64,000 nt of DNA from Purpureocillium takamizusanense (GCF_022605165.1 NC_063077.1:1240001-1304000); one strand, 5' to 3'. Positions 40,815 to 53,700 are shown, counted from the first letter of the stretch. Program-made: numbers and translations. The notes: generated by a model from the letters alone, not told the origin.

Positions 40815-41912
40815 ATGGCCTCCGCCGGTGCTTCCGCCGCCGCCGCCGCCGCCGCCGCCACCGCAGCGCGCTTCGTGTCGCGCGACTCCTTCGCCATCCC
40901 CTCGTCCATCCCCAAGACGTACTTCCTCGGCCACCACGCCGCGGGCGCCAGCAAGATCAAGGGCCTGCTCTCGACCATCTCGGTGGTGCTCGAGTGCCGC
41001 GACTTCCGGCTCCCGCTGTCGACGCACAACCCGACGCTGGAGCGCGCCGTCGCCGGCCGCGAGCGCCTCGTCGTCTACACAAAGGCGGACCTGGGCGCCG
41101 ACTCGGCCCGCGCGGCGCGCCCGGCCCTGCGCCGCCTCTACGGGCCCGACCGCGTCCTCTTCTGGGACAAGAACCGCCCCGCCACCACCGACGCCCTGCT
41201 CGCCCGCCTGCGCGACATGGCCCGCGAGCAGGACTCCCTCACCGGCTTGCGCGCCCTCGTTGTCGGCATGCCCAACGTCGGCAAGAGCACCCTGCTCAAC
41301 GCCCTGCGCGCCGCGGGCGCCCCGCCAGGCCAGCGCAGGGCCAAGGCCGCCCGCACGGGCGACCAGGCGGGCGTGACGCGGCGCGTCGGCACGGCGGTAC
41401 GCGTCGTCGACCCCGAGGATGCATCGTCGCCCGACGGCAGCGGCGGCGGCCGGGGCGTCGCGGGCGGCGTGTACGTGCTCGACACGCCCGGCATCTTCCA
41501 GCCCTACGTCGACGACGGCGAGACCATGGTCAAGGTGGCCCTCGCGCACGGCATCAAAAAGGGCCTCATCCCCGACGAGATCCTCGCCGACTACCTGCTC
41601 TACCGCATGAACCGTTGGGACCCGCACCTCTACGCCCGCTACTGCCCGCCCACAAACGACGTCAACGAGTTCCTCGACGCCGTCGCCCGCCGCGACGGCA
41701 AGCTCAAGACGGGCGGGCTGCCCAACTGGCAAGAGGCCGCCGCCCGCGTCCTCTCCCAGTGGCGCGATGGCAAGCTCGGCCGCTACGTCCTCGACGACCT
41801 CGACGATGCCCACCTGCGCGCCCACGAGCTGATGCTGGAAGAGCCGCAGCTGAGCCTCAGCCAAGCCCGGAAGCTGCAAAAGGAGGAGCGCAAGCGGGAA
41901 AAGGCCCGTTGA
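40815..41912 (+). CDS. MTG1: Mitochondrial ribosome-assembly GTPase 1
   Basis: MTG1 is a circularly permuted YlqF/RbgA-type GTPase that acts at the mitochondrial inner membrane in late assembly of the large ribosomal subunit. It is one exon of 365 residues, the usual size. The permuted order is visible: G4 TKAD at 89-92 comes before G1 GMPNVGKS at 151-158, and G3 DTPG is at 223-226. The Thr of G2 lies in QAGVTRRVG. Before G4, the ECRDFRLPLSTHNP segment is the family signature (usually DARxPxS-xNP). The Ala-rich N-terminus with Arg19 and Arg23 and no acids could serve as a mitochondrial presequence. The C-terminal helix is basic (KLQKEERKREKAR), suited to rRNA binding. A Gly/Ser-rich insert (about 203-216) precedes G3. 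Confidence 0.93.
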   Translation: MASAGASAAAAAAAATAARFVSRDSFAIPSSIPKTYFLGHHAAGASKIKGLLSTISVVLECRDFRLPLSTHNPTLERAVAGRERLVVYTKADLGADSARAARPALRRLYGPDRVLFWDKNRPATTDALLARLRDMAREQDSLTGLRALVVGMPNVGKSTLLNALRAAGAPPGQRRAKAARTGDQAGVTRRVGTAVRVVDPEDASSPDGSGGGRGVAGGVYVLDTPGIFQPYVDDGETMVKVALAHGIKKGLIPDEILADYLLYRMNRWDPHLYARYCPPTNDVNEFLDAVARRDGKLKTGGLPNWQEAAARVLSQWRDGKLGRYVLDDLDDAHLRAHELMLEEPQLSLSQARKLQKEERKREKAR

Positions 41913-42395
41913 TGTTGATGGCGGGCTGTAACCGTTCAAGCACGTGGAGAGCATCTACCACACCCTGTAGCTGGTGGTCTCGAGCATCATCGTGCCACGA
42001 TTCTGTATTGATGGACTCAATCTGCATGTACACTGTACCATAAACGCCTTGTACTCCTAGACGACGCGCGCGTCAATACACCATGCGCAAGCAACAACCC
42101 CCTTCCCCTCTCCACAAGACCTGGGCTGCCTCGTGGTGTACTGCGTGCGCCCGCTTCCAGCGCCCACCCCCAAGTCTCGTTCTGCGCATCATGTAGGGTA
42201 TATGAGAAAAGAAAGCAGCCTGCCCGCGTGGGCCCGCGGACCTTGCCATCCAAGCCATTGTGAAAGCTCCTGCACGCGACAATCTTGCCGCCGACGAGAC
42301 GCCATCGAATGCCCAGCAACCGTCCAAACGCCATCTTGGGGGAGGTAAAACCATCCTGCCATTATCATACACGGTCGGGCTGGCGGAGCCGTCCG
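41913..42395. other. Convergent intergenic region
   Basis: The 3' ends of MTG1 (+) and CTI6 (-) face each other. No gene is seen. Confidence 0.6.
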
Positions 42396-44419
42396 TCAGG
42401 AGTACTGGTTCTGCCACTTGACCATATCGCGTGTCAAAACGTCCATCATCTCCATGCAGTTGAGCTCCTTGAACCCCTTGGCGTCGGACGCGTCCGGCGT
42501 CGCGCCGTTTGTACCGTCGCCACCTGCCTTGACGCCGGTGGCGTCGTTTTTCTGCGGCGTGTCGGCACCGCTGCTGCTGCTGCCGCTGGTGGAACCGCCA
42601 TGCTCGCCCGCCAGGTCCACCTGCGTCCGGGAGATGAACTCCATGATTGCGGCCACTCGGCGCTTCATGTCCAGCATGCTCATCTTGTGCGTGGCGGCTT
42701 GCTTGCCCTTGTGTCCGTGCTTGCTATCGGCGGAAGCCTTGCCGTGGCTAGGCTCGTCCGCGTTTTTCTGGATATCTCGTGACATGGACCGCGCCGGCGA
42801 CTCGTCGTCCGCGTCGCGGTCCTTGGTGTACTGGTTGCGTCCCTTGCCCCTCTTGTGGGAGCTCCGAGCGGCCCTCTTGTGGGTGGTGCCTGATGTGCCT
42901 GTCGGGTTGCTCGTCGGCGGCGTGCCCGGCGGCTGTGCGGGCGTCGGCGTTTCCTCGACGCTGGGGGGCTCGACGCTCTTGCTCTGGACGACCTTGGCTG
43001 CTGCCAGAGGCATTTCTTCCGACAAGTCGGAGTCTTGACGACGCAGCGTTAGCTTCTGGGATCCTGTCCAGCTGCAAACGGAAGACTCTACCTTCTGCTC
43101 GGCGCCGTTCGGCCCGGCCCTTGCGCTTGTTTGCCGCCTCCTGCCTCTGTTGTTCCTTGTCCTCCTTCTCCGACTTCTCGCGCTGGCTTCTGACGTTCCT
43201 TGACTTCTTGGCACCGTTGCGGGCGCTGGAGTCGTCGTCCGAGGCATCCCCGCCGTTTGCGTCCGGCAGTTCCGCCGCCGCCGGCGACACGGAGCGAGAG
43301 CCTGTGCGCTGCCGCTTGGCGTTTGTGCCGTTTCTGTGGCTCGTCAGACCGGTGTCGATGGCTTGACTGGTGTGAGAGACCAACTCTTCGCTGTCGCTTC
43401 GCCCTCGCTTGGCCCGCCTCGAGGCCGTGTCCGACGTGTCGGGGGGCGCGTCCTCTTTGCTCGCCTCAATGACTCGACGGAGCAATTCATCATCGTAGGC
43501 GGCGTCGCGGCTGTTCATCGTGGACCGCCTCTTCGCCGCGGCTTGCGAGGCGGAGTTGGGGCGCTCCCTCTTGGAACCGCTCGGTTTCGGGGATCGAGTG
43601 CCATCCTTTGCTATCGATGTCGCGCGCGATGTCGTTCGCGAGGCTTGATGGAGGGGAAGGTATTTGGAGTATTTTTGCCTGTTGGGAGGCGTGTCAGCGA
43701 TGCCGTGCGAGCGGGAAGAGGGCGTCAAAGGAGCCCGGGTGAAAATCCTGTCCAGGACACCGGCGAGGCCGAAAGCGATGTTGCAAAACGAGCACAAAAT
43801 TGCCTGCCGGGCAATTCACGCACGAAAAATGAGGGCAAGAAGAGCGAGTGAGCAAGACGTACCCATTGCTGGCTGTGTGAATCCTGTGGAGGTCTTTGCG
43901 GCACTGCTCGCAAAAGTACTCGTCGGGCGACGCCTCGGCGCTGAAGATGCCGACACAGGCACCATGCTGCCAGACCTTGCAGACGTCGCATTGAACGAAG
44001 AACCCCGTAACCTCTTCGGTCAGCTCGATGCCGGCGAAGAAGTCGGCGTCGGGGCCCTCGACGGGGGGGCGGCCCGGGTAGTCCTCGGAGCCGCAGATGC
44101 AGCGGACGGCCTCGTCCTCCTCGTCCTGGAGGTCGACGGCTCCATTGGCCATGATGATTGTGTTTTCGACGCGGGGGGGTCTTTCCGGATCGTCGTCTTG
44201 GCCGCGCTTGCGTCTCCGGCTGAGGAGAGTGTCGTCGAGGTCGTCGAGCGGCTCCGACGAGAGCGAGGCGCTGGGCGTCGACTTGCCTGAGGGGGGTTTT
44301 TGGTGGGATCTGGTGCTTCGCTCGTGGCGTCCAGAGGTTCCCGAGGACACAGAAGACTGTTGGGATTGCGAATTCGTCGCGCGGGCTCTCGAGGATCGAC
44401 GCGGCGAAGGGGGTGCCAT
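42396..44419 (-). CDS. CTI6: PHD-finger subunit of the Rpd3L-type histone deacetylase complex, Cti6-like
   Basis: This is a nuclear chromatin reader. Minus-strand exons 44419-43863, 43678-43092 and 43033-42396 join in frame to 593 residues. The single PHD finger at about 107-172 has the C4HC3 ligands: CICG, then FFVQCDVCKVWQHGACVG, then YFCEQC. The aromatic residues before the second ligand pair and in KVW fit an H3K4me-binding cage. The rest is disordered and basic, with nuclear-localisation-like clusters (SRRRKRG, KRKGRAERRR) and a Lys/Arg/Glu-rich helix. The RNQYTKDRD segment near the C-terminal third and the final helix (MLDMKRRVAAIMEFISR) match fungal Cti6 proteins. Intron 2 has GTAGAG, a CTAAC branch point and a TCAAG acceptor. 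The complex membership is by family, not seen here. Confidence 0.85.
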
Positions 44420-46798
44420 TGAAGACGGTCGGCGGGCCGGCGTGGGGTGACGGGGAGCGTCGGGGTTTTGGACGACGGCGTGAGGCTGCCTCGCCCGGCG
44501 GAGATGGGAGCTGCGGCGGCGAGAGCTGCGACAGCAATCAACAGTGACGGGGCGTTTGAGAGACCGCGCCGCTGCTGGCCAGAGGCGACACAAGCGGCGG
44601 CAGAGAATGCGACGGGGCTAGGGTGACGGGGACGGATCGCGAGAGAAGGCACAGTCGGGTCGAACAGAGGAGAAGCTTGTCATGACGGAGCGCGCGGGGA
44701 AACGGGATGCGCCCATGCCACAGCGTGCTTCGCCAAAGAGGAGGAGGGGGATTGGACGAGCGCGAGAGGTGTCGGGTTGGCTGGCAAGAAGGAGAGGAGG
44801 CGGAGGAGGAGGAGCAGAGGCGGCGGCAGAGGAGGAGGGCTGGTGCTCTCTGCTCTCTGGACGCGGACAGACAACAGCAGGAGGACGGCGGGCGCTTTCC
44901 GTGGTCGGGGTCTCCACTAGTGCTGGTGCCGGTGCGCGTGTGCTTTGGCGCTGCGAGCCCGCCCAGTGCACTCGGCTGGGCTGTTACATCCAATCCGTGG
45001 GCATCTTTGGCAGCACTGGATTGGTGGGCGGGCACGCATGGAGGGCGCTGCAGCTGCTGGCAGCCCCTCGACTGGAAGTGCGCCCACCCGTCCATCCAAT
45101 TTTAGCGGGGCCGACTCGGGCGAGCGGTGGCCCCACTGCACGCACTCGGCAGGTCGCCATTATTCGCCCAGTGAGCAATGAAGTCGCTTGTAGTACCTTA
45201 TGTATGTCAGCCAGTGCGGGCTCTGGGAGCAGGTCCGTCACCGCCGGCAGGGTACGCTTCAGCTATGAGGCGCCCGGTCGGGCACACACCTCCCGTTACC
45301 CGTCACCAAGGACGGCGGGACAGGTACACGAACGAACCTATCCACCGGGGCATAAACGGACTTATATACGTAGCAGCAGGAGCTCACCACCAGCTGGACG
45401 TGGTTATGCGTGGCTCGGTGACGGACGGCCTGTGCCAGGGACTCTGGCACAGGCAATTGGCCAAGCAACGGCGGCGCATGGCCATCCTGTCGACTGCCAT
45501 TTCCGACAGTCCGGGGCAGCTTTGCAGGTTCATCTCCTTGCGCGGCGGGACGACACCGTCAGCTCGTCACTGCATATTTGCTTGCTGGCTCGACGCAGCC
45601 GACAGCTGGCCGCCGAGACGAGACGGGATGGATGATTCACGTCCCTCCTCCCGTCACCAGTCAGTCACGAGCCTGACCCCGGGCCGCAGCTTACCTAATA
45701 GCCGCTAGTGGGCGCGCGGCCCTTGGTCCGCCTCGCCTCGCCTGGGCTGTGGCCTGGCCTGGCTCGGGGCGGCACACCCACCACCACCTCAGACCTCCTA
45801 AATCAACCCACACAGCCAGCGGCCAGCCGCTACCAAATGCTGTCATTTGCAATCAACCAAATTCCAATCTCGAGCCTTTTGGTCGCTGTGCCCCCCTCCC
45901 CCTCGGCCTCGTCTTGCTTGCTCCCCCGCGTCCCGGCCGGCCTCGCTCAACAGCTGCCATAGCATCACCCGCCAACGGCCTGCCTGCCTGGTCCCGGCCG
46001 AGGCGTCCCTCGCTCGTGCCTGTCGGGACGGCCAGCAAGGTCGGTAAGTCTCTGGATCCCTCCACCCCCATCCGCCCCCCTCTTCCCATCGTGGCCGTTG
46101 AGGTGCAGCTGCTCGCCGCTGCCCGCACCGCAGCACCCGGCAACGCCTTGAACAGCTTGGTGTCCCGCCAACCAGGGAGGGTAGCTGCTGCTGCTGCTGC
46201 TGCGTCTGCTGCGTCTGCGTCTGCGTCAGGCGGCTCTGTCCTCGTTTGTCCCCGCGAGTCCCAAACGCCCGTGGACCAACGCTCTGGCCCCGACCATTCG
46301 CTGACCTCTGATGCAGAATTGTGGCTCTTGGAGCCCGACGACACGAGCCACCTCTGTTACTCTGCTCCCCGAGACCGCCCCGTCACATACTCGGCTCCTG
46401 AGAGATATATACGTGCGGCCTCGTCGACGACGCTGCACCCGCTGCCGGTGTCTGCCGTCTCGACTTCCGTCCCCCCTCTCGTTCGCTTGGCGTGGCCGCT
46501 GCCGTGTGGAAGAGGCACCCTCGTGTATAATGATAGATGGGTACGCTTTCCCGCACATGTGTTTTCCCTCGTCCTGTTCAGTCTTGAGCGCCCACCGCGC
46601 TCCCCCATGTCCGTTTTCCCTCCTCCTTTCACAGCTGCGCTCCCGTGCAGAACAAACATGCTTGCCTGGCTGCTGCCACGCTGGATCGACAACCTCCTCT
46701 GCATCACATCACCCTACGCAATGCCTTCACTCTGCGGCATCGCGGCGATATACCTGCTGACAAGGCGCTCTCGCTGGCGCTCGCCAGGTGAATTCACA
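44420..46798. other. Divergent promoter region
   Basis: The promoters of CTI6 (-) and the 46799 gene (+) lie here. A frame continuous with the 46799 gene is open back to 45749, but it is CT-rich leader sequence and contains GTAAGT at about 46045, so a leader intron is possible. No other gene is supported. Confidence 0.5.
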
Positions 46799-48657
46799 AT
46801 GATGTCGCCCGATACAGTGTCGTCGCTGTTTCCCGATCGGCCCATTCGGCCCCTCCCCAAGAGGCGACTACGAGAACGCCTCTCGCCAGAGGCCGCAGGC
46901 TCGATCAAGTATCCGCCGTCGACCCTCGACAACGTCCCCCTCTTCTATTACCCGCCGTACACGGCCAAGGACGACGGCGCGGCGGCCCAGGCAAACGGCG
47001 AGCCCGCCGCTGCCCTTGAGCACGGCCGGCGACCCGACCCGCCCTCCTTCCAGAGCCTGCGCAATGGCGTCCGCCCGCCGGCTGGCGAGGAGCAGCAGAG
47101 CGGCCCGCGGAGCACGCTCATCACCAGGCCCCAGCCGGACATGCTGACGCGAGCGGCACGTCGTCCATCTCGACCGGACCCGGCCCGCGCGGCCGATCCT
47201 CAGCCGCCCCCATCCGCAACGTCGTCGGTCGACGGCTACGACTCGTTTGAGAACAGCAATAAGAAGAAGCGGAAAATCCCATCTGCAAGCGACTCGGTTC
47301 TGAATGGGGCTGGCTCTCTGAGCAGCGATCTCAGCTCCTTGGGCATCTCTGGAAACGCACATTCGCCCACGGACGACGCCGGCGAGAGGCTCCACCACGG
47401 CTCTGCTGGATATTCGGCTCCCGGCTCCTACGCATCGGCCAATCAAGGCTTCTCCGGGCCCGGTAGGGGGAGGCTGGGCCGCTCTCGAAACGGCAGAAGC
47501 CCTCTGCGCGCCTTGGCCGACGGTAACAGCGTCTGGCCAGGCCGGTCTTCCAAGGGCGGCACCTCGCCGTGGTCACCAGGTACGTCCTTTTCAGCTTACG
47601 CCCTGCCATGATTTGCTTGCTCCTCTGCGGGACTAGCTGTTCGCCTAATTGCCTTTTGCGGCCAAGCGGTCGCGGCAAGGCGTTTGTGCATCTCTCCAAG
47701 GCGACCAAGGCTCGCATCGCGCACCAAAGCCCAGGACCTGCATGGCATCCAACTCTACCAGCGTATCGTCAGCAGCGCCCTTGCTAACAGCATCTCTTAC
47801 GTACAGCACCTGAAGGCACGGGCATCATCTCCAGCGCGATAGCCAACGCCGAGAAGCACCCGCCCCAGGGGCAGGAGAACGTGAGCCTACTGCAGCAGCA
47901 CTCGGCGACGCCCAAACCCACGCCGGCGTCGACGCAATTCACCTTTACTTGCGACTCTCAGGTACCGGGTACCGTGCAGTGGCCTGGTATGTCGAGGTCT
48001 CCAGACGGCGCTGCGACTTACTCACGCGGCGCAGGCCACCCGAATCGCCATGCCATGTCGGCACAAGCGTCTCCCCCCGGACCGAACGCGCCCAATGGCG
48101 CGAATCACGAGGCGGCTCCCGGGGCCGCTGGAACCAAGTCGGCTGGGCGACGCAAGTCTCGTCGACGTCTGGATCGAGAGCTCGACGTGGCCGCTCGCCA
48201 ACGCAAGCAGATGGCGGCCGACATTTACTACCACCAACCTCCCCGGCCGGAGGATGTCTGGATATGCGAATTTTGCGAGTTTGAGAGCATCTTTGGCCGG
48301 GCTCCCCTCCGTCTCATCCGAGACTACGAAATCAAGGATCGCCGCCACCGCCAAGAGGAGGCCGACCGCAAGCGACTGCTAGAGAAGGCAAAGGCCAAGA
48401 GCCGCAAGGCCAGAAAGTCGGGGAAGCCTCTCGGCAAGGGCGGACATGGCACGCAGGCTCCCGAGGACCCTCGCCAGCCGGATCCCCAGGACGACCAGGA
48501 CGCGACCCCCATGCAGCACAGCCACAGTCACTCGACGCAGTCCGAGGACGAGTACGAGGACGATTTCGAGGACGATTACCCGAGCCCTCCCCCTGAACGA
48601 GTTCCGCCGTTGGGAGACGGTCGAGGCGGCGTCCTGCCGATGAGATCGAAGCCATAG
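46799..48657 (+). CDS. Conserved protein of unknown function with a CxxC-containing C-terminal region
   Basis: The product is not recognised. Exons 46799-47579 and 47807-48657 join in frame (GTACGT donor, GCTAAC branch point, TACAG acceptor) to 543 residues. The N-terminal half is disordered (Pro/Ser/Arg) with SIKYPPSTLDNVPLFYYPPY (about 43-62), probably a conserved short motif. A basic stretch, NSNKKKRKIP (about 155), could target the nucleus. The best-structured part is near the C-terminus: RRRLDRELDVAARQRKQMAA, then YYHQPPRPEDVWICEFCEFE, with a CEFC pair, then a charged helix (RRHRQEEADRKRLLEKAKAK). It ends in an acidic, Pro-rich tail. A 48-nt in-frame candidate intron lies at 47987-48034. 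ATG 46799 is followed at once by a second ATG; either could start. Confidence 0.78.
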
Positions 48658-50704
48658 GCGATGTTTACGCCCCCGTCTGTTTGAGCGATCACCGGGACAA
48701 TTGGCACAATATGTTGCGTGCGCTGTTCTACAACATGGCTTGTTACTGCGAGCGGGCCCTGGGGCGACGCCGAACGAGCTCGCAGAGTGCAAAGCGCGTT
48801 GCTGCAGGGGCCGGGGAGTCGCCAAGGGGCTCTGCCCAAGGCAAACCAATGAACGAGTGTAAGCTCAAGACACGGAGCTGGGACGGGTCGAACATATTAC
48901 CACGGCGGTGGTGGCTGCAAGGCGGCAAAGTGTATATCTGCATGGCATGGACGAGTCATTGCGTGGATAGGCAACCTCGGTGGGGAGTTTGCCGGAGAAG
49001 AGGTCGTTGGGTGTGCCGACGGGGTGTGTCGCGGTCTTATTGAATCATGTCCAGGATATGGCCGGTCTCAGGCAGGCCGGTGACTTTGGAATGGCAGCGT
49101 GGACTGGACGCGGCTCGTCTGGACATGGCATAGTGTTGCGCATCCGCTCCTGATGGCGAGACGGGGAAGCGAGAGGCCGGCTCGACGTAGCGACTGGCAA
49201 GGTGGCTCAGGTGCCTGCAACGGCCGGTATCCGTGTACCTAAACGCTGGATAGGATAGCAGCATGCTTGTTATAAGTGAAGCGTTGAGTTGCATATGGTT
49301 GTGTTTGGCCGAGACGTACAGCGAGGTGTGCCAGGTGCTGCCCGTTTGGGAATAGCGCCGGAATACGGGGGTTCCGTGGGCGGGTGGATGGAATCGACAG
49401 ATGGAGTCGGTCGGAGGGATGCGATGGAGGCGGCGATCCAACCATCCCTGCATAGCCGGGGCAGGCCAAGTCGCCTAAAGCAAGGGGCAAAGGCCGTCCG
49501 GACGGGTTGACGACGAGATAGTAATCAGCTCAGCACCGAGAAGTCGTCAAACCGTGCCGTCGGGAACCTCATCAATTGGCCAGTTAGCGGCTGACACAGC
49601 TACCCTACGGCACAAGATATACTTGACATTTGGTCTCGGCGAGCACGGCGCAGAGGGCGACTCGAGCGCTGGCCGACTCGCTGGTCCTCGGGGCGGCGCC
49701 CTCGTCTGTGCAGAGGCCCATGTCAGTGCTGCCTGACTGATGTCCTGGGCTGACCTCTCCGCGTCAAAGACGAGAGCGAGCATTGACCGGCCTCCCAACG
49801 AAGACGGCTTCTCGAAATGCTACAAGAAGAAGTGCTCTTATGGGTCTACTGCAGCAGCGTTTGCTCGTGATGGCCGCGTGCCCAGCCGGGCGGAAGGTTC
49901 CAGGTGGACGACGCGGGGAGCCAACCAACGCTTTCGATTATTTGGGCGCCGCTGCACAAACCGCTCCGTGGGCAGCGGAGCGCCCGCCGACAACGAGAGG
50001 TACGACGACAAGACGACGACGATGACACGCTACGCGCCCCTTTAGCTCGACGGACTGTCGTCATCGTGGGCGGGTCAGCCCTGGGCTCTGGCAAAGGTGG
50101 GCCACCAGAGACGGGCGGCGACCAACGGCGATCCAGCAGGTCAAGCTAGGTTTGGTGTTCGGGGTGTTCCCTGCAGGAATGTCCCAGGCCAGGGAGCCCT
50201 GGAGCACGCCGCCTGGCAATTGATCCATGGCGCAGCACCTCACCCGACGGGCAGGCATGGACGCGCCTCACTCAACGCCTGGCCCTGGCCCGCCTACGCT
50301 CTGGCACCTACGGTGCAGGACGTGGCCCCACCGCAAGCACCGCCGGTGGCCCAAATGGAGCGCAGGGCCGCCTGGCACGGCGTGGATGCGCCCACTAACA
50401 GTGGACCGCTGCACTGCTCCATCCACTACCACCGGGGTACCACCACCACCACCACCACCACCAGCGCCGGCAGAAACAAGCGTCGTCCGCATCTCCCGCC
50501 TTGCTTGCCTTGGCCTGCCTGACCTTCCCTTAGCTTCCGTCATCGCCACCCGCCGCCTGTCCTCCTCTCCCATCTCCTCTCCTCTCCCGTCATCTCATCC
50601 GCCGACAGCAGCATCCTCCATTTTTATAGCATCGCCATAACCCCATTCACCCAACGCGCCCATGTCGTCCCGTTGAGCGGTGACGACGACGACACGACGC
50701 CGCC
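48658..50704. other. Intergenic region upstream of the Seg1-like gene
   Basis: No gene is supported. A CAC triplet run lies at about 50439-50462. From about 50500 the plus strand is CT-rich, and a TTTATAG at about 50621-50627 sits about 80 bp before ATG 50705, so the core promoter is probably there. Confidence 0.55.
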
Positions 50705-53700
50705 ATGCCCAGCTTGTTTGGCTCCCGGAGGCATGCGCCGCCCGTCCAGGTAAGCTTCCAGACCGTCCATGCGCCGTCCGGCCCATTCGCGAAAGCTTCA
50801 TTTTTAGACTTTGGGCCCCCCAGTCCGCCTCGTTCCACTCCCCCGTCGTTGCGTCGCAGCCAGACTCTGGTGCCGAGGGTCTTCCAGTGTGCTCGACTCG
50901 GCGCACTAGGGCAATGACGCACTTGTCCGTGTCCGGTGGTGCGGGCCAGACTGCGACGTTGACCGCGTTTGAGCCCGTCGTCAGTCTGCCGTTGACGTCG
51001 CCTGGGGCGAGCCATACACACCACAACCCCCTTATATACTGCCCCCGGCGCAAGTTTCCGCCACGGCTCTGCCGTCACGAGTCCTGCACACCTGAGCCCG
51101 CCTTGCGCGCACCGCCCGTTGCTTGCTTGCTTGCTTGCCTGCTTGGTTTGCCCTTGCTGACCGGCCATGTCGCGACAGCCTCTGACCAGGGAGACGGCCG
51201 ACCCCAATGCCGCCACCGCCGCGGCTTCGGCCTTTATGCGCCGTGGCTCCAATGCCTCGCTGTCGTCGGCCGCCGCCGCCGCCGCGTTGCGCGCGCGGCC
51301 CATGACCCCGACCAACGTCGCCGAGGTGCAGTCGAAGCGCGCCGTCCGGAGGAGTCCCTCGGTCGCCTCCATGCCAGGCGGCAACGACCGCTCCCCGGGC
51401 GGCAAGGGGCTCCGGCGTACGCCCAGCGTCGGCTCCATGATCGAGCGGACCTTTCGGTCACCCTCTCCCGGCGGCCGCAGCCCCATGCCGAGAGAGCGCA
51501 ACGTCCCGCCCGTTCCGAACATCCCCAACGACCACATACTGGCGAGCCGCAAGGCCGTCGCCGCGGGGGCACAGCGCAAGGGCGCCCCGCTGCAGACGCA
51601 ACCGTTCCGGACGGCCAGCGAAAAGATGAAGGGCGGCGGCCACCAGCCCTCGTGGTTTGGCGGTGCGACGGCCGGTGACGCGACAAACGTCAGGAGGTCC
51701 GACTCCGTGATGCACGCGCCCGCCTCCCCCGGCGAGGCGCGGCCCGGCAGCGTCAGCCCCAGCCCCTCCATCAACTTCTCCTACCCTCGGGGCCGCGTGC
51801 ACTCCCCCTCGCCCTCCCTCGACGACCAGACCCTCGTTTACGACGCGAACTCGCGGCGGATGGTGCCGCGGGGCGAGCTGCTGGCCCGCTCACAGACCGT
51901 TCGGAAGAAGCAACAGCAGGAGCCTTCGAGGATCGGCTCGCATCTCGCTAAGGGTACAGTGGCCCGGACGCAAGCACCGGCTCTCGAGACGCTGCCAGGT
52001 CAGCCGCCGCAGCCAAAGCAGCAGCCTGAGCCTGAGCCGGAGCCCAAGCCCGAGCCCGAATCCGCGCCCGTAGAGGAGGAGGAACCTGCTCCCGCGCCAG
52101 TGCCGGTCGCTGCCGTTGCGCCGGTCGCCGCCGCCGGGCAGCCTCAGAGCCCATCCAAGAAGAAGAAGAAAAAGAAGAAGAAGAAGGCCCAAGCCGCGGC
52201 AGCCTCTACACCCGCCGCCGTCGTGGCAGAGGCGCCGGCGATGGATCAGGCCTCGACATCTGATGAACAGCGGCCCCTTGCGGTTGCAGAGCTGCCCGCG
52301 ACGGAAACGGAACCGCAGCAGCGAACAGCGCAGCCGGTGGCAGCAGGAGCCGCAGCCGCAGCGGCCGCTACTCCGGTCGCCAATGCCGCCGCCAACGGAC
52401 AGGCCCGCGACATTGGGCCACAGCCGCAGAGCAGCCCGCAGAGCGCGCGGTTGCGGTCCGAGAGTCCTGTCCGCTCGGCGCGCTTCGCCCCGGCTCACGA
52501 CCAGCTTGCCGTCCGGCACGAGCCGCCCCCGCGGTCCGTCTCGCCCAGGAAGTCGGCCATGAAGCTCTCGAGCCCCCGCGGCGTGTCTCCCTCGGACGAC
52601 GGCTCCGAGGCGTCGGCGAGGAATCTGAGCCCCCATCGCGTCGAGGATCCCGGCCTCTCCCGCAAGAAGAGCGCCCGCGTCAGCTGGGACGATCGGAACA
52701 CGGTCGTGGTCGGCGAGTCGGTGCAGCCTCACGAGACAGAGTCGCCCGTCGTCCCGAGCCCGCAGGCCAAGAAGCCCTGGCACAACATCGTCACCAAGTA
52801 CGCCAAGAAGGAGCCGTCCAGCCTGGACGAGGACGAAACGATGACGCCCCGGCCCGCGTTGCCGCTGTTTGGAAGCGTGCGCGATAAGAAGTCCAAGGAG
52901 GCCGAGGAGCGGCCCTTGGTCCGGCCGTCGGAGAGGGCCTGGTCGGGCGCGGGCGAGACGACGGACGCCGGCCAGTCGTCCGACGCCGCCATCGGGACCA
53001 TCCTGAGCCAGGACCAGGCTTCGAGAAACGCGGCCAACATCTCCAAGTACCGAGAGCCCCTGCCCCCCGTCGTGCAGTCCAGGGAGGGCGACGGTCGTGG
53101 CGAGGACCTGGTGTCCGACTCGGACGACGACTTGGACACCGACGTCACCACGGAGCTGGACGATGTGACCGCGGCCACCACGCCCAGAACCACGCAGCTC
53201 CTCACGCCCGAGCCGACGACGCCCATCAAGGCCACGTTCGGCGCCGAGGCCACGGACGGCGAGGTCCCGACCATTTCCGTGCAGCAACCCAGCCCTCTCC
53301 CGCAGGATCCCAGGGACAACGCCTTCAGTGGCGAAGAGGAGCACGACGTTCCAGGGACGTTTCCCCACGAAGACTCGCCGGTTGAGCCCGCGGGCGTACA
53401 CGACGCACCGCTCGCGCATGCCCTGTCCACGGATGCGCTGCCTCCCGCGCAGCCCATTGAGCCCGTCGACGTGACCGAGTCGCCGGGCGCGGCGGCACCC
53501 TCTGCCATGGACGACATTGCAGAGGAGGAAGAGGACACGGACCGCTGCAGCGTATACAGCGACGCGTACGAGGATCTGGAAGAGGTCAACGGCGACGGCT
53601 TCATGTCACTTGACGCCGTCGTGGAGAGCCCGGCAGGGCCCAAAATGGTCAAGAAGATCCAGGAGCAGGTCATGGTCCACTCGGTAGACGAGGCGCGCGA

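Noticed and set aside
45749..46798. 350-codon in-frame extension of the 46799 gene
   Set aside because: It starts at a non-ATG codon upstream, reads as CT-rich leader, and contains a GTAAGT donor. No conserved motif is visible.
47962..48034. 73-nt alternative intron in the 46799 gene with donor GTACCG
   Set aside because: Its removal shifts the frame and loses the conserved-looking C-terminal region, unlike the 48-nt alternative.
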